Assembly: GCF_004917075.1 (NCBI RefSeq)
Contig: NZ_SSYB01000002.1
Location: 1-64,000, forward strand
DNA length: 64,000 bases
Direction of reading: 5' to 3'
Source of the DNA: Geomonas edaphica
Lineage (GTDB): Bacteria; Desulfobacterota; Desulfuromonadia; Geobacterales; Geobacteraceae
This document shows positions 15,816 to 27,511 of the stretch, piece after piece (within the stretch, counting starts at the first letter, position 1; every line of letters starts with the position of its first letter). Position numbers and translations under genes: made by a program. Under the pieces are notes generated by a model that saw only the letters and a program-made list of their open reading frames with translations, searched no databases and was not told the origin of the DNA.

Positions 15816-16619
15816 TCAGACTCCCTTCACCAGGGTCTCGAACCGGTACTCCTCCACCGGTGTCTCGCGGAACTCCTGGGCGAGAAACCGTTCACCGTTT
15901 TTCAGGTAGGAGCCCAAAAGTGCCAGGGTGCGCCGTGCCTGCGAGAAGAGCTTGACGTTGGAGACCTGGTCCTCCTCGCGCCATGAGATCGGGAAGAAGA
16001 GGAGCCGGTCGTTGCGCTTTACGTGCGCAAGGATCATGCAGTAGTTGAACATGAGGTTATCGTGGAACTTTCGCCAGTACCCGGACTTGAGTGGCGCCGT
16101 TTCGTAGAGGTTAAGTCCGGAGCCTAAGTCGTGGAGCTTTCGGCCGCATGCCGCGGAAAAGAGCCGGTTGAAGGCGTGGTTTCCTACGACGCGCAGAGTG
16201 GAGTATCCCTCAATGCGGGCGTCGGGGTGGAACCTGGCACCAAGGCAGCAATCGTAGTCACGATAACGTCCGGCACGAAGGATCGGGATGATGTCTTGCA
16301 CGCTCCCCTGGTCGTCGCCGTGGAGCACGAGGACATGGGTGAAACCGTTCTCGATGGCGTAGGTGAAGGCCGCCTTGTGCGACCCCCCGAGCCCGTAGTT
16401 GGCGTGGTTGCGCACTACGGTCACCTTGCCCAGGGCAAGGGCGCGCGACTCCCCGATGGCGGCCTCGGCGGTATCGTCGGGGCTCACGTTGTCGATGACG
16501 AGGATCTCGGAGAAGTGGCCGTGCACGGCGGGATCCTGGAACTGGCGCAGGACCCGGACGATCTGCGGAGCGCACCGGTACGCGGGGATAAAGGCCAGTA
16601 TGCGATCGCTTTTGGACAT
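15816..16619 (-). CDS. Family 2 glycosyltransferase
   Basis: The 267-residue protein has a GT-A fold start, ILAFIPAYRCAPQIVRVL, an ILVIDNVSPDDTA strand, an HGDDQG motif in the place of the DxD metal site, and a dolichol-phosphate-mannose-synthase-like arrangement. It likely transfers a sugar from a nucleotide donor to a lipid or glycan acceptor at the membrane. I chose the ATG at 16619 with GAGAG upstream. The open frame runs further to 17102, but the extra residues overlap the divergent ferredoxin gene and are not GT-like. It is the first gene of the minus-strand operon ending at 11004. Confidence 0.85.
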   Translation of the reverse strand: MSKSDRILAFIPAYRCAPQIVRVLRQFQDPAVHGHFSEILVIDNVSPDDTAEAAIGESRALALGKVTVVRNHANYGLGGSHKAAFTYAIENGFTHVLVLHGDDQGSVQDIIPILRAGRYRDYDCCLGARFHPDARIEGYSTLRVVGNHAFNRLFSAACGRKLHDLGSGLNLYETAPLKSGYWRKFHDNLMFNYCMILAHVKRNDRLLFFPISWREEDQVSNVKLFSQARRTLALLGSYLKNGERFLAQEFRETPVEEYRFETLVKGV

Positions 16620-16863
16620 GGAAACTCTCATCGGCATTGGAGGATAAGCAGAGGCGCTGAGCGGTCTCTTATAAAAAGCGACAAAGCATACGATGAAACA
16701 AGGGTTAATGCAACGGAGAAATCCTGGCTGAAACAGGCGGTACACCTGATACTCAGTGACATTGATCGATCTCCCCCGTTGTCGCGGTAATTGTCTTTGA
16801 ACGGCTGGAGATTTCATCAAGTTGTGTAATAGTTGGTTAACTTTCACAATGGGAGGTCGCATC

Positions 16864-17343
16864 ATGCAAAAGCTGATTCGCATCGAGCCGTCCAAGTGCA
16901 TCGGCTGCAAGAGCTGCGAGATGGCCTGTTCCTTCAGGCATCGCGGCGAATTCGCGCCTAGCAAGTCCCGCATCATCAATGAGGTGTTCATGGAGGAGGC
17001 CCAGTTCATCACGGTGACCTGCATGCAGTGCAACGATCCGTGGTGTATGAAGGCGTGCCCGAAGGGGGCCATAGAGAAGGATATGGCGTCGGGCATCGTC
17101 ACCGTGGACGAGATGAAGTGTGTAGGCTGCAGAACATGCGTCAGCGCCTGCCCCTTCGGGATGATCCGTTACCTGGACGAGACCGGCAAGGCGGACAAGT
17201 GTAACCTGTGCGGCCCGGATTTCCCCGAGTGTGTCGCCTTCTGCCCGACCCATTGCCTGCAGTATTCCGAAGAGGATCTGCCGCTGAGGGAGAAGGTCTT
17301 GAGATTCGCGAGAACGATGAAAGACGGCCAGGGGGAGGTGTGA
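16864..17343 (+). CDS. AOR-associated 4Fe-4S ferredoxin subunit
   Basis: The 159-residue protein has four cysteine clusters: [11 protein letters not shown] (12-22), [24 protein letters not shown] and [15 protein letters not shown]. They are sufficient for about four 4Fe-4S clusters, as in the HycB/AorA-type electron-transfer subunits. It should shuttle electrons between the AOR subunit and the FAD oxidoreductase encoded next. The ATG at 16864 is preceded by GGGAGG. The gene begins a plus-strand operon, one base before the AOR gene starts, and is divergent from the glycan operon. Confidence 0.9.
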   Translation: MQKLIRIEPSKCIGCKSCEMACSFRHRGEFAPSKSRIINEVFMEEAQFITVTCMQCNDPWCMKACPKGAIEKDMASGIVTVDEMKCVGCRTCVSACPFGMIRYLDETGKADKCNLCGPDFPECVAFCPTHCLQYSEEDLPLREKVLRFARTMKDGQGEV

Positions 17344-17344
17344 T

Positions 17345-19147
17345 ATGGGAAACGGCTGGCATGGCAAAGTGCTGCGTGTGAATCTGACCGACAAGAGCTG
17401 TACCGTTGAGCCGCTCAACATGGAGTGGGCGGCCGCCTTCATCGGGGGGCGCGGACTTGCTTCCAAATATCTTACCAGTGAGGTCGATGCGACCGTCGAC
17501 CCCTTTTCCTCCGAGAACAAGATGATCCTCGCCACAGGCCCGCTCACCGGGACCTACGGCGCCGCGAACGGCCGGTACATGGTGGTGACCAAGTCGCCGC
17601 TCACCGGGACCATCGCCTGTTCCAACTCGGGCGGGTACTTCCCCTGCGAGCTTAAGTACGCGGGGTACGACCTAGTCATCATCGAGGGTAAGGCGGAGAG
17701 CCCGGTTTACCTAAAGATCAAAAACGGCGAGGCGGAACTCGCCGACGCCGGACATCTCTGGGGAAAGACCACCGCCGAGACCGAGGACGCCATCCGCGCC
17801 GAGTTCCACGGCGATGCCAAGGTCGCCTGTATCGGCCCGGCCGGTGAGTCGCTCGTGCGCTACGCCTGCATCGTGAACGACAAGCACCGGGCCGCCGGCC
17901 GTAGCGGCGTCGGCGCGGTCATGGGGAGTAAGAACCTGAAGGCCGTTGCGGTACGCGGGACCGGCGGCGTGGCGACGGCCGACAACGCTGCTTTCCGTGC
18001 AGCGGCCCGCGATACGCTCAAGATGCTGCGTCAGCATCCGGTGACCTCGGAGGGACTCCCGGCGCTCGGGACCGCGGTCCTCGTCAACATCATCAACCAA
18101 AGCGGCGCATTGCCTACGCGCAACTCCCAGTGCGGGACCTTCGACAAGGCCGAGGAGATCTCGGGCGAGCGCTTGGCGCAGACCTTCTTGAAGCGCAACA
18201 AGGGGTGCATGGGGTGCGTCATCGCCTGCGGGAGGGTGACGAGGCTTGCCGACCCGCGCTTCTCTGGTGCCGGTGAGGGGCCGGAGTACGAAACGCTCTG
18301 GTCGCTCGGTGCCGCCTGTGGCGTGTCGGATCTCGCCGCCATCGTCCATGCGAACTACCTCTGCGACGAGTACGGCATGGACACCATCACCATGGGATCG
18401 ACGGTGGCGTGCGCGATGGAGCTCTACGAGCGCGGCCTTTTAGGGGACGCCGACACCGGCATGCCGCTTAAGTTCGGCGACGCGGACGCGATGGTCAGGC
18501 TCGTGGAGATGACCGGCAAGGGGGAAGGCTTCGGCGTCAGGGCCGGGCTCGGCTCTTACCGCCTCGCGGAAAGCTGTGGTGCGCCAGAGCTTTCCATGTC
18601 GGTGAAGAAGCAGGAGTTCCCCGCCTACGACGGCCGGGCGATCCAGGGGATGGGGCTCGAGTACGCGACCAGTAACCGCGGCGCGTGCCACGTACGCGGC
18701 TATCTCGTCTCGCCGGAGATCCTTGGCGTCCCGGAGAAACTCGATCCCGAGGCGGTGGCGGGGAAGGCGGTTTGGGCGAAGGCGTTCCAGGACGTGACCG
18801 CGGTGGTCGACTCCGCTGGCGTCTGCCTTTTTACCACCTTTGGCATCGGCATCCCGCAGGTGACGCGCCTTTTCAACGCGGCGACCGGTTTTGGCTATTC
18901 CGACGAGCAGATGATGGAGATCGGCGACCGGATCTACACCCTGGAGCGCCTGTTCAACCTGAAGGCGGGAATCGACCCGTCCCAGGACACCCTTCCGAAA
19001 CGGATCCTCGAGGAGCCGCTGCCGGACGGGCCTCTGAAGGGGGCGGTTTCGCACCTGCCGGAGATGCTCTCGGAATACTACGACGTGCGTGGATGGGAGA
19101 AGGGGATTCCGACGGCGGCGAAGGTGAAGTCGCTGGGGCTTGCATAA
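17345..19147 (+). CDS. aor: Aldehyde:ferredoxin oxidoreductase (tungsten enzyme)
   Basis: The 600-residue protein is full length for the AOR family. It shows the N-terminal pterin-binding beta region ([28 protein letters not shown]) and the Fe-S cysteines CMGCVIAC near residue 282, with a distal Cys in DSAGVCLFT near 492. These enzymes oxidise aldehydes, or reduce carboxylates, at a tungsto-bispyranopterin site in the cytoplasm. The gene follows the ferredoxin gene with one base between stop and start. The FAD subunit downstream suggests a bacterial AorABC-type complex that can couple to NAD(P)H. The substrate (for example benzoate-type acids or short fatty acids) cannot be told from sequence. 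Confidence 0.92.
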   Translation: MGNGWHGKVLRVNLTDKSCTVEPLNMEWAAAFIGGRGLASKYLTSEVDATVDPFSSENKMILATGPLTGTYGAANGRYMVVTKSPLTGTIACSNSGGYFPCELKYAGYDLVIIEGKAESPVYLKIKNGEAELADAGHLWGKTTAETEDAIRAEFHGDAKVACIGPAGESLVRYACIVNDKHRAAGRSGVGAVMGSKNLKAVAVRGTGGVATADNAAFRAAARDTLKMLRQHPVTSEGLPALGTAVLVNIINQSGALPTRNSQCGTFDKAEEISGERLAQTFLKRNKGCMGCVIACGRVTRLADPRFSGAGEGPEYETLWSLGAACGVSDLAAIVHANYLCDEYGMDTITMGSTVACAMELYERGLLGDADTGMPLKFGDADAMVRLVEMTGKGEGFGVRAGLGSYRLAESCGAPELSMSVKKQEFPAYDGRAIQGMGLEYATSNRGACHVRGYLVSPEILGVPEKLDPEAVAGKAVWAKAFQDVTAVVDSAGVCLFTTFGIGIPQVTRLFNAATGFGYSDEQMMEIGDRIYTLERLFNLKAGIDPSQDTLPKRILEEPLPDGPLKGAVSHLPEMLSEYYDVRGWEKGIPTAAKVKSLGLA

Positions 19148-19158
19148 CGGGGGAAGGG

Positions 19159-20385
19159 ATGACCATGTTGCAGTTCGACATCGTGATCGTCGGTAACAGC
19201 GCGGCGGGACTGCAGGCGATCAGGACCATCCGCCGCCACGACCGCACGGTCAGCGTAGCCCTCGTGGACCGGGAGCCTTGTCCCGCTTACTCCCGGGTGC
19301 TCACCCCGTACTTCATCGGCGGGAAGACGCCCCGGGAGAACCTCTACCTCGTGGATCTTCCCTTTTACGACGAGATGGGGGTGACGACGTTCTTCGGCAA
19401 AAACGCCGTGTCCCTCGACCCCGAGCGCCGCGAGCTCGGTCTCGAGGACGGCATGACGCTCAGGTTCGGCTCGCTCCTGCTTGCCATGGGGAGTGAGGCG
19501 CGCCCCTTCAAAACCGGTTCCCGGCGCATCAGTACGCTCAGGCACATGGCGGATGCGGAGAAGCTCGCGTCCCTTTTGCAGCCGGCCAAAAGCGTCACCG
19601 CGCTTGGCGCGGGGCTTGTGAGCGTGCCGGTGCTTTCTCACCTCCCGCGGGACGTGGAGCGTCACCTGATCGTCGCCTCGGGGCGCATCTTCAGTCGTCT
19701 GCTCGACGCGGAGTCGGCGCTGCTTTTGGAGGAGCACTTCGGCGCAGCAGGGGTGATCCTGCACAAGCGGGACGATATCACCGAGGTCCTGGAAGGGGAG
19801 CGGCTGCAAATCTCCCTCGCCTCGGGTGGGACGCTTGCGACCGACGCCCTCGTCGTGGGTAAGGGGGTGGTCCCCAACACGAGGCTTGCCGCCGGGGCAG
19901 GGCTCGCCGTTAAGGACGGCATCCTCGTTAACGAGCGGTGCCGCACCTCGCACCCCGCGGTCTATGCCGCGGGGGATGCGGCGCAGGGGAAGGATTTCGT
20001 CACCGGGGAGACGACGGTGCAGGGGAACTGGATCACCGCCGTAGAGCAGGGGGAGGTGGCGGCCTGCAACATGCTCGGGCTTCAGCACGTCTACGAAGGG
20101 GGCATGAAAAACAACATCACCGAGGTGTTCGGCCTCGAGGTGGCGGCGATCGGTTTCTGTTCCGACGAGGCGCCGCGCTGCGTCGTGCACGGCTCGCTCG
20201 CCTCCGGCCGTTTTAGGAAGGTGTTTCTCGACGAGAGGGACCGTGTGGTCGGCGCCGTGGTGATCGGGGAGACCAACGATTCCGGGCTCTACTACCAGAT
20301 GGTGCGCGCGAGACTGCCGTTTCCGGGAAAGCGGGCGCTGCAGGGGGAGAACCGGTACGCGGGCTTCATGCGGCAGATCGCCTGA
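19159..20385 (+). CDS. FAD-dependent NAD(P)H oxidoreductase, AOR electron-transfer subunit
   Basis: The 408-residue protein begins FDIVIVGNSAAGLQAI, an FAD Rossmann motif, has a second nucleotide-binding motif ALGAGLVSVPVL near residue 150 and the C-terminal flavin motif VYAAGDAAQG. It is a pyridine nucleotide-disulfide oxidoreductase without redox-active cysteines, close to AorC/rubredoxin-reductase types. Its position behind AOR suggests it passes electrons between the ferredoxin subunit and NAD(P). The ATG at 19159 follows GGGGGAAGG; the frame is open far upstream, but that part overlaps aor. Confidence 0.87.
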   Translation: MTMLQFDIVIVGNSAAGLQAIRTIRRHDRTVSVALVDREPCPAYSRVLTPYFIGGKTPRENLYLVDLPFYDEMGVTTFFGKNAVSLDPERRELGLEDGMTLRFGSLLLAMGSEARPFKTGSRRISTLRHMADAEKLASLLQPAKSVTALGAGLVSVPVLSHLPRDVERHLIVASGRIFSRLLDAESALLLEEHFGAAGVILHKRDDITEVLEGERLQISLASGGTLATDALVVGKGVVPNTRLAAGAGLAVKDGILVNERCRTSHPAVYAAGDAAQGKDFVTGETTVQGNWITAVEQGEVAACNMLGLQHVYEGGMKNNITEVFGLEVAAIGFCSDEAPRCVVHGSLASGRFRKVFLDERDRVVGAVVIGETNDSGLYYQMVRARLPFPGKRALQGENRYAGFMRQIA

Positions 20386-20396
20386 GGGGCACGGTC

Positions 20397-20681
20397 ATGG
20401 TGTTTCTTCAGATTTACGGAACGCTGCGCATGATGCTCGGAGGAAGGGAGTCCGTGGAACTTCCCTGTTACGAGGGGGATACGGTGGGGTCGCTTTTGGA
20501 GCGCTTCCAGGCCGAAGAGCGCATTGCTGTGACGCACAAGCTCATCGACGACCGGCGCATGCTGCACACGGGGACCATCATCCTGTTGAACCGGCGCAAC
20601 ATCCTGCACCTGGACAAGCTGGAGACGCCGGTGCGGGACGGGGACGTCCTGGCGCTCTTTCCACCCGGTGCCGGAGGGTAG
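20397..20681 (+). CDS. MoaD/ThiS-like sulfur carrier of the AOR operon
   Basis: The 94-residue beta-grasp protein ends in PGAGG, the diglycine tail used for thiocarboxylation, with the typical LFPPGAGG ending of MoaD. In pterin cofactor synthesis this protein donates sulfur to form the dithiolene. Its location between AOR and a ThiF/MoeB-type E1 suggests a dedicated carrier for the tungstopterin of this AOR. The ATG at 20397 lies 11 bases after the oxidoreductase stop. Confidence 0.88.
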   Translation: MVFLQIYGTLRMMLGGRESVELPCYEGDTVGSLLERFQAEERIAVTHKLIDDRRMLHTGTIILLNRRNILHLDKLETPVRDGDVLALFPPGAGG

Positions 20682-20682
20682 C

Positions 20683-21348
20683 ATGGAGGGACGGTACGCG
20701 AGGCAGCGCCTTCTCTGGGGGGATGACCGGCAGCGCCTGATCGGGGATAGCGAGCTCCTCGTCGCAGGCGTCGGCGGTCTTGGCGCCACCGTCTGCCAGA
20801 TCATGGCGCGCGCGGGGGTGGGGCGCCTGCATCTCTATGATGATGGCGTGGTGGCCCTTGAGGATCTGCACCGCCAGAGCCTCTACGGGGAGTGCGATCT
20901 CGGCAGGAAAAAGGTGGTAGTGGCGCGGGAGCGCCTTCAGGCGATCAACTCGACGGTCGAGGTCGTGATTCACGAGGAGAGGATCGGCTGCGGCTTCGCC
21001 GTTCCCGGCGGGGTCCGGCTCGTCGCCGACTGTCTCGACAACTATGAAGGTCGTTTCGCTCTCTGGGACGCGCTGCCGGACGGCTGCCGCTTCGTCCACG
21101 GCGGCGTGCAGGGTGACCGTGGGCAGGTGCTGACCCTGGTGAAAGGGGAGTCGCAGCCGCTTTCCGAGGTCTACGCGGGGAGCGTGCAGCCGGCGGGGGC
21201 GATAGAGGTGAGCCCTTACAGCGTCTTCGTCATCGCGGGGCTCATGTGCGGCGAGCTTTGCCGTGTCATCGGCGGTGCGCCGAAGCTTCTGGATCGATTC
21301 CTGGTGGTCGATCTCGTTGACCTTTCCTTGTCCTTCCTCGACGTCTGA
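20683..21348 (+). CDS. ThiF/MoeB/HesA-family adenylyltransferase
   Basis: The 221-residue protein has the E1-like nucleotide-binding motif VAGVGGLGATV and a RQxL-type N-terminus (RYARQRLLWG), followed by DCLDNYEGRF, the metal/adenylate region. It should adenylate the C-terminus of the MoaD-like protein encoded directly upstream. I chose the ATG at 20683 with GGAGGG just before it instead of the GTG at 20668 inside the previous gene. It lacks the C-terminal rhodanese domain and is shorter than MoeB (about 250 residues). It is the last gene of the AOR operon. Confidence 0.87.
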   Translation: MEGRYARQRLLWGDDRQRLIGDSELLVAGVGGLGATVCQIMARAGVGRLHLYDDGVVALEDLHRQSLYGECDLGRKKVVVARERLQAINSTVEVVIHEERIGCGFAVPGGVRLVADCLDNYEGRFALWDALPDGCRFVHGGVQGDRGQVLTLVKGESQPLSEVYAGSVQPAGAIEVSPYSVFVIAGLMCGELCRVIGGAPKLLDRFLVVDLVDLSLSFLDV

Positions 21349-21451
21349 TTTCCATGTGGCCCTTGTAGGTCCTTTGTTCAAACCGCCCTCCTCAAGCTTC
21401 CCGCTGTCGTGCCGATAAGACGAGAAACTGCAACCCCGGAGCCCGCACCAC

Positions 21452-22819
21452 ATGCCCAACACCACCAGAATACTCGCCGTAGATGATGAACCGGTCTTCC
21501 GCTTCCTTTTGGAGAAGCAGCTTCGCGACATCGGCTATACCGTCCATACCGCGGTTGACGGCCTGCAGGCGCTGGAGCTCCTGGAACAGCAGCCGATCGA
21601 CCTGATCCTCTCCGACCTGGTCATGCCGAGGATGGACGGGCTCGCCCTGATCGAGGAGGTGCAAAAGCGCAAAGCGGCCCCTCCCATCATCGTCATCACG
21701 GCCCACGGCAGCGTCGAGAGCGCCGTGGAGGCGATGCGGCGCGGCGCCTACGACTATCTGGAAAAACCCTACCAGCCTGACGACCTGCGCATCACCATCA
21801 AGCGCGCCATCGATTACCAGCACATCGTTCGCGAAAATGAGCAGATCAAGGGGCTGCTCTCGGACCGGTACACCTTCCAGAGCGTCGTCACCGTGAATGC
21901 CGCCATGAAGCAGGTGCTGGAACTCGCCGCGCGTGTCGCTGCGGCACGACAGACCACGGTGGCGATCTACGGCGAGAGCGGCTCGGGGAAGGAGGTGCTG
22001 GCGCGCGCCATCCACTTCGCGGGGAAGGGGCTTCCCGCCGAGTTCGTGGCGGTGAACTGCGCGGCAATTCCCGAGCACCTGATGGAGAGCGAGCTCTTCG
22101 GACACGTCCGCGGCGCCTTCACCGGCGCTGACCGCGACCGCGAGGGGAAGTTCAGCCTCGCCCGCAAGGGAACCATCCTCCTCGATGAGATCGGCGACAT
22201 GCCGCTCGCACTGCAGGCGAAGCTTTTGCGCGTCCTGCAGGAGCGCGTCTTCGAGAAGATCGGCAGCAACACCCCCATCCCCGTTTCCTGCCGCGTCATC
22301 GTCGCCACCAACAGAAGCCTCGCCGAACTGGTCGCTGCCGGGCGCTTCCGCGAGGACCTGTACCACCGCATCAACGTCTTCCCGCTCACCATTCCGCCGC
22401 TTTGCCAAAGAAAGGACGACATCCCGATCCTGTGCGACCACATCCTCGAACAGCTGCGCCAGCACCTCGGGAAGCCTTTACCCGGCATCTCGCCGCAGGC
22501 GATGGAGGTGATGCTCAACTACCGCTGGCCGGGAAACGTGCGCGAGCTGCGCAACTGCCTGGAGCGGGCGGCGATTCTCACCGACAACGAACTGATCCGT
22601 CCCGCGCACCTGGCTCTCGCCGGTGCCTCCCCTGGGGCTGTGGAACCGGCAGCGGACGGGGACCGTGTCAGCTACCACCTCTCGCTCTCCCCGGAGGAGC
22701 TTTCCCTCGATGCCCTCACCGAGCAGATCCTCGACGTCACCCTGCAGCGCTGCGGCGGTAACAAGTCGAAAGCGGCACAGCTTCTCAAGGTGAACCGTAA
22801 GGCCTTCTACCGGGCCTGA
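21452..22819 (+). CDS. Sigma-54-dependent response regulator (NtrC family)
   Basis: The 455-residue protein has a receiver domain (1-120, Asp in LILSDLVMP), an AAA+ sigma-54 activation domain (about 145-375, Walker A GESGSGKE, GAFTGA loop, LLDEIGDMPL) and a Fis-type HTH (GGNKSKAAQLLKVNRKAF). The protein ends at NRKAFYRA, about eight residues before the usual end of a Fis recognition helix region, so the C-terminus may be slightly truncated. A sigma-54 promoter lies directly downstream in front of the chemoreceptor gene, which is a likely target. A ribosome-binding site before 21452 is weak (CCGGAG at 14 bases). Confidence 0.88.
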   Translation: MPNTTRILAVDDEPVFRFLLEKQLRDIGYTVHTAVDGLQALELLEQQPIDLILSDLVMPRMDGLALIEEVQKRKAAPPIIVITAHGSVESAVEAMRRGAYDYLEKPYQPDDLRITIKRAIDYQHIVRENEQIKGLLSDRYTFQSVVTVNAAMKQVLELAARVAAARQTTVAIYGESGSGKEVLARAIHFAGKGLPAEFVAVNCAAIPEHLMESELFGHVRGAFTGADRDREGKFSLARKGTILLDEIGDMPLALQAKLLRVLQERVFEKIGSNTPIPVSCRVIVATNRSLAELVAAGRFREDLYHRINVFPLTIPPLCQRKDDIPILCDHILEQLRQHLGKPLPGISPQAMEVMLNYRWPGNVRELRNCLERAAILTDNELIRPAHLALAGASPGAVEPAADGDRVSYHLSLSPEELSLDALTEQILDVTLQRCGGNKSKAAQLLKVNRKAFYRA

Positions 22820-22974
22820 CCGGCCCCGGCTCGCAGCACTGCCGTCGCCGTCCCACCTAAGCTCTCGCGCCTTCTCATTACTCCCGTCCCCAATCTGTAC
22901 ATGGTGTCCCGCAGGGGGACACCTCGGTGCTCACCTCCTTCAGCTAACTCTTTGAAAACATTACAAAACACTCT

Positions 22975-22990
22975 TGGCACCAGTCGTGCT
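22975..22990 (+). promoter_or_regulatory. Sigma-54 promoter of the chemoreceptor gene
   Basis: TGGCAC at 22975-22980 and GTGCT at 22986-22990 give the -24 GG and -12 GC pair with correct spacing (consensus TGGCAC-N5-TTGCW, one mismatch in the -12 element). It lies about 115 bases upstream of the MCP start, directly behind a sigma-54 regulator gene. Confidence 0.6.
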
Positions 22991-23104
22991 CCTTACTGCA
23001 GTACAGACGCCGCACTGTTCCGCAGGGAACAGGGGCAAACGGACCGGCCGGAGAGGTAGCCTTCAAAGCTCCGCGGCCACAGAGCAGTCACGGGAGGATT
23101 CACA

Positions 23105-24739
23105 ATGAGAACGATAAGGGATCTCAAGGTAGGAACGAAGCTGGCGGCCGGGTTCGCCTGCGTTGCGGTTATAGCGGCGGTGATCGGCTTCATCGGTATG
23201 AGGGTAACCAACAACCTCAACGCGGAAGGGAAAAGGACCTACGAAAGGGTTACCGTCCCGCTTGGGCAGCTGGCCGGGATGTCCGTCAGCTTCCAGCGCG
23301 TGAGGATCAACGTGCGGGACGCGGTCGAGGCGACCGACCCGGCACAGCGGAAGCTCTACGTTGACACGGTGGTGAGCTTGCGCCAGAAGATCGGCGATCT
23401 GGCCGGCCAGTACGAAAAAAGCATCGTCAGCGAGGACGGGCATCGCCTCTTCGCCGATTTCACCAAGGCCCGGTCGGGCTACCTCGGCTACGTCGACAAG
23501 ATCCTTGCCCTGGACGCGTCGGGCAAAAAGGCGGAGGCCAGGGAGATCCTGCACGGCGTGGCGAAACAGGCTGCCCTCGATCAGCAGGCGCTGCTCGACA
23601 AGATGATGTCGGTCAAAGAGGAGCAGGGGAAAGTGACGGCGCACAACAACGAACTCGCCGCTGTGGCAGCCGGCCGCACCATCGGCGCACTGCTGGTCCT
23701 GGGGCTGGTCCTCGCTCTGGTCTTGGGTGTCACGATCACCCGCATGATCACCCGTCCCCTGGACAAGGCGGTCAAGGTGGCAAACCAGCTCGCCGAGGGG
23801 GATCTCACCGTGGAGGTGATGGTCGATTCCAAGGACGAGACCGGGCAACTTCAGGCGGCGATGGGGCACATGGTGGCGAACCTTCGGGAACTGGTTTCCC
23901 AGACGGTGCACATCTCGAGCAGCATAGCCTCCGCCTCAACGCAGCTGCAGGGGACTTCGGCACAGATCGCCACCGGTGCCGAAGAGGTCGCCTCGCAGAC
24001 CGGTACCGTGGCGACCGGCAGTGAGGAGATGGCGGCGACAAGCGCGGACATCGCCCGCAATTGCGTGCTGGCCGCCGAGGCGTCGCGTCAGTCGACCGAG
24101 TCGGCCCAAGGGGGCGCCAAGGTGGTGCAGGAAACCATCACCGGCATGGGCGAGATCGCAGACCGGGTACGCAACACCTCGAAGACGGTCGAGGCGCTCG
24201 GGGTTCGCTCCGAGGAGATCGGGGACATCGTCGGGACCATCGAGGACATCGCGGACCAGACGAACCTCCTGGCACTGAACGCTGCCATCGAGGCCGCCAG
24301 GGCCGGTGAGCAGGGGCGTGGATTTGCGGTGGTGGCCGACGAGGTCCGGGCGCTCGCCGAGCGCACCAGCAAGGCGACCAAGGAGATCGGCGCCATGATC
24401 AAGGCGATCCAGGGCGAGACCCGCGAGGCGGTACGTGCCATGGACGAGGGGGTGAAGGAGGCCGAGAAGGGAGCGGTTTCGTCGCAGCGCTCCGGGGAGG
24501 CCCTGGAAGACATCCTCAGGTGCATCAGCGAGGTTTCCCTGCAGGTGAGCCAGATCGCGACCGCAGCGGAAGAGCAGACCGCCACCACCACCGAGGTGAC
24601 CAGCAACATCCAGCAGATCACGGACGTCGTGCACCACACGGCGCGCGGTGCCGAGGAGACGGCGATGGCGGCGGCGCAACTCGCCCAGCAGGCCGAGGAA
24701 CTGCAGCAACTGGTGAGCCGCTTCAAGCTTGCGGCCTAG
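23105..24739 (+). CDS. Methyl-accepting chemotaxis protein
   Basis: The 544-residue chemoreceptor has a TM segment at about 12-32, a periplasmic four-helix-bundle domain (about 33-185), a second TM (about 190-212), a HAMP domain and a long cytoplasmic coiled coil. The conserved hairpin tip is [20 protein letters not shown], where CheA and CheW bind. Gln/Glu pairs suited to methylation flank it. The CheW gene follows 16 bases downstream. The upstream leader carries a sigma-54 promoter. The ligand is unknown. Confidence 0.93.
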   Translation: MRTIRDLKVGTKLAAGFACVAVIAAVIGFIGMRVTNNLNAEGKRTYERVTVPLGQLAGMSVSFQRVRINVRDAVEATDPAQRKLYVDTVVSLRQKIGDLAGQYEKSIVSEDGHRLFADFTKARSGYLGYVDKILALDASGKKAEAREILHGVAKQAALDQQALLDKMMSVKEEQGKVTAHNNELAAVAAGRTIGALLVLGLVLALVLGVTITRMITRPLDKAVKVANQLAEGDLTVEVMVDSKDETGQLQAAMGHMVANLRELVSQTVHISSSIASASTQLQGTSAQIATGAEEVASQTGTVATGSEEMAATSADIARNCVLAAEASRQSTESAQGGAKVVQETITGMGEIADRVRNTSKTVEALGVRSEEIGDIVGTIEDIADQTNLLALNAAIEAARAGEQGRGFAVVADEVRALAERTSKATKEIGAMIKAIQGETREAVRAMDEGVKEAEKGAVSSQRSGEALEDILRCISEVSLQVSQIATAAEEQTATTTEVTSNIQQITDVVHHTARGAEETAMAAAQLAQQAEELQQLVSRFKLAA

Positions 24740-24755
24740 GAAAAGGAGAACGGTC

Positions 24756-25247
24756 ATGGCTAACGATCTTCAGATAGTAGCGGGCAAGGCGCAGCAACTG
24801 CTCCAACTGGTCACCTTTCACGTGGGAGGCGAGGGGTATGCGGTGGAGGTGGCGAGTGTGAGAGAGATCATGCGGCTTCCCGTCATCACGAGCCTCCCGA
24901 ACGCCCCGGCATACGTCGACGGCATCATAAACCTGCGCGGCGGTGTGATCCCCATCATCTCCCTGCGTGAGCGCTTCGGTCTCTGCGCCGTGGAAAACGA
25001 CAGCCATACGCGCATCATGGTGATGACCGTGGGGGAAAAGGTGGTGGGGTTTCGGGTGGACGCGGTCTCCGAGGTGATCCGGGTCCCGCAGGGACAACTC
25101 CAGCCTCCTCCTCCGCTCGTCGCCGCAGGCGGCGGAAGGCAGTGCGTAACCGGCGTCATCGATCGCGGCGAGCGGCTCCTCATCGTCATCGACCCGGAAC
25201 AGCTTCTGCTGCTGAGCGAACTGGACTGGGAGGCGCATGCCGCCTAG
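24756..25247 (+). CDS. cheW: Chemotaxis coupling protein CheW
   Basis: The 163-residue protein is a single CheW domain with the signature REIMRLPVITSLPNAPAYVDGIINLRG split over residues 35-62. CheW scaffolds receptor-CheA arrays in the cytoplasm. The ATG at 24756 has AAAGGAG upstream, and the gene follows the chemoreceptor in an evident operon. No cheA or other che gene is present here, so it may serve a receptor-specific array with kinases encoded elsewhere. The minus-strand frame here is a shadow. Confidence 0.92.
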   Translation: MANDLQIVAGKAQQLLQLVTFHVGGEGYAVEVASVREIMRLPVITSLPNAPAYVDGIINLRGGVIPIISLRERFGLCAVENDSHTRIMVMTVGEKVVGFRVDAVSEVIRVPQGQLQPPPPLVAAGGGRQCVTGVIDRGERLLIVIDPEQLLLLSELDWEAHAA

Positions 25248-25300
25248 CCGCAGGGCGAAGGCCCTGACGGTGAGGCTGCAGAAGCGATAGGGGAAGCGTC

Positions 25301-27489
<2,189 letters not shown>

Positions 27490-27511
27490 TGACCAAAGCC
27501 CCCCTTGAGGT

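Noticed and set aside
16620-17102. N-terminal extension of the GT2 frame
   Set aside because: It would overlap the divergent ferredoxin gene and has no glycosyltransferase-like sequence; the ATG at 16619 gives a normal GT-A start.
22740-22819. Frameshift at the end of the 21452-22819 regulator
   Set aside because: The Fis domain ends about eight residues early, but no single-base change gives an obviously better ending, so I leave the gene as intact.
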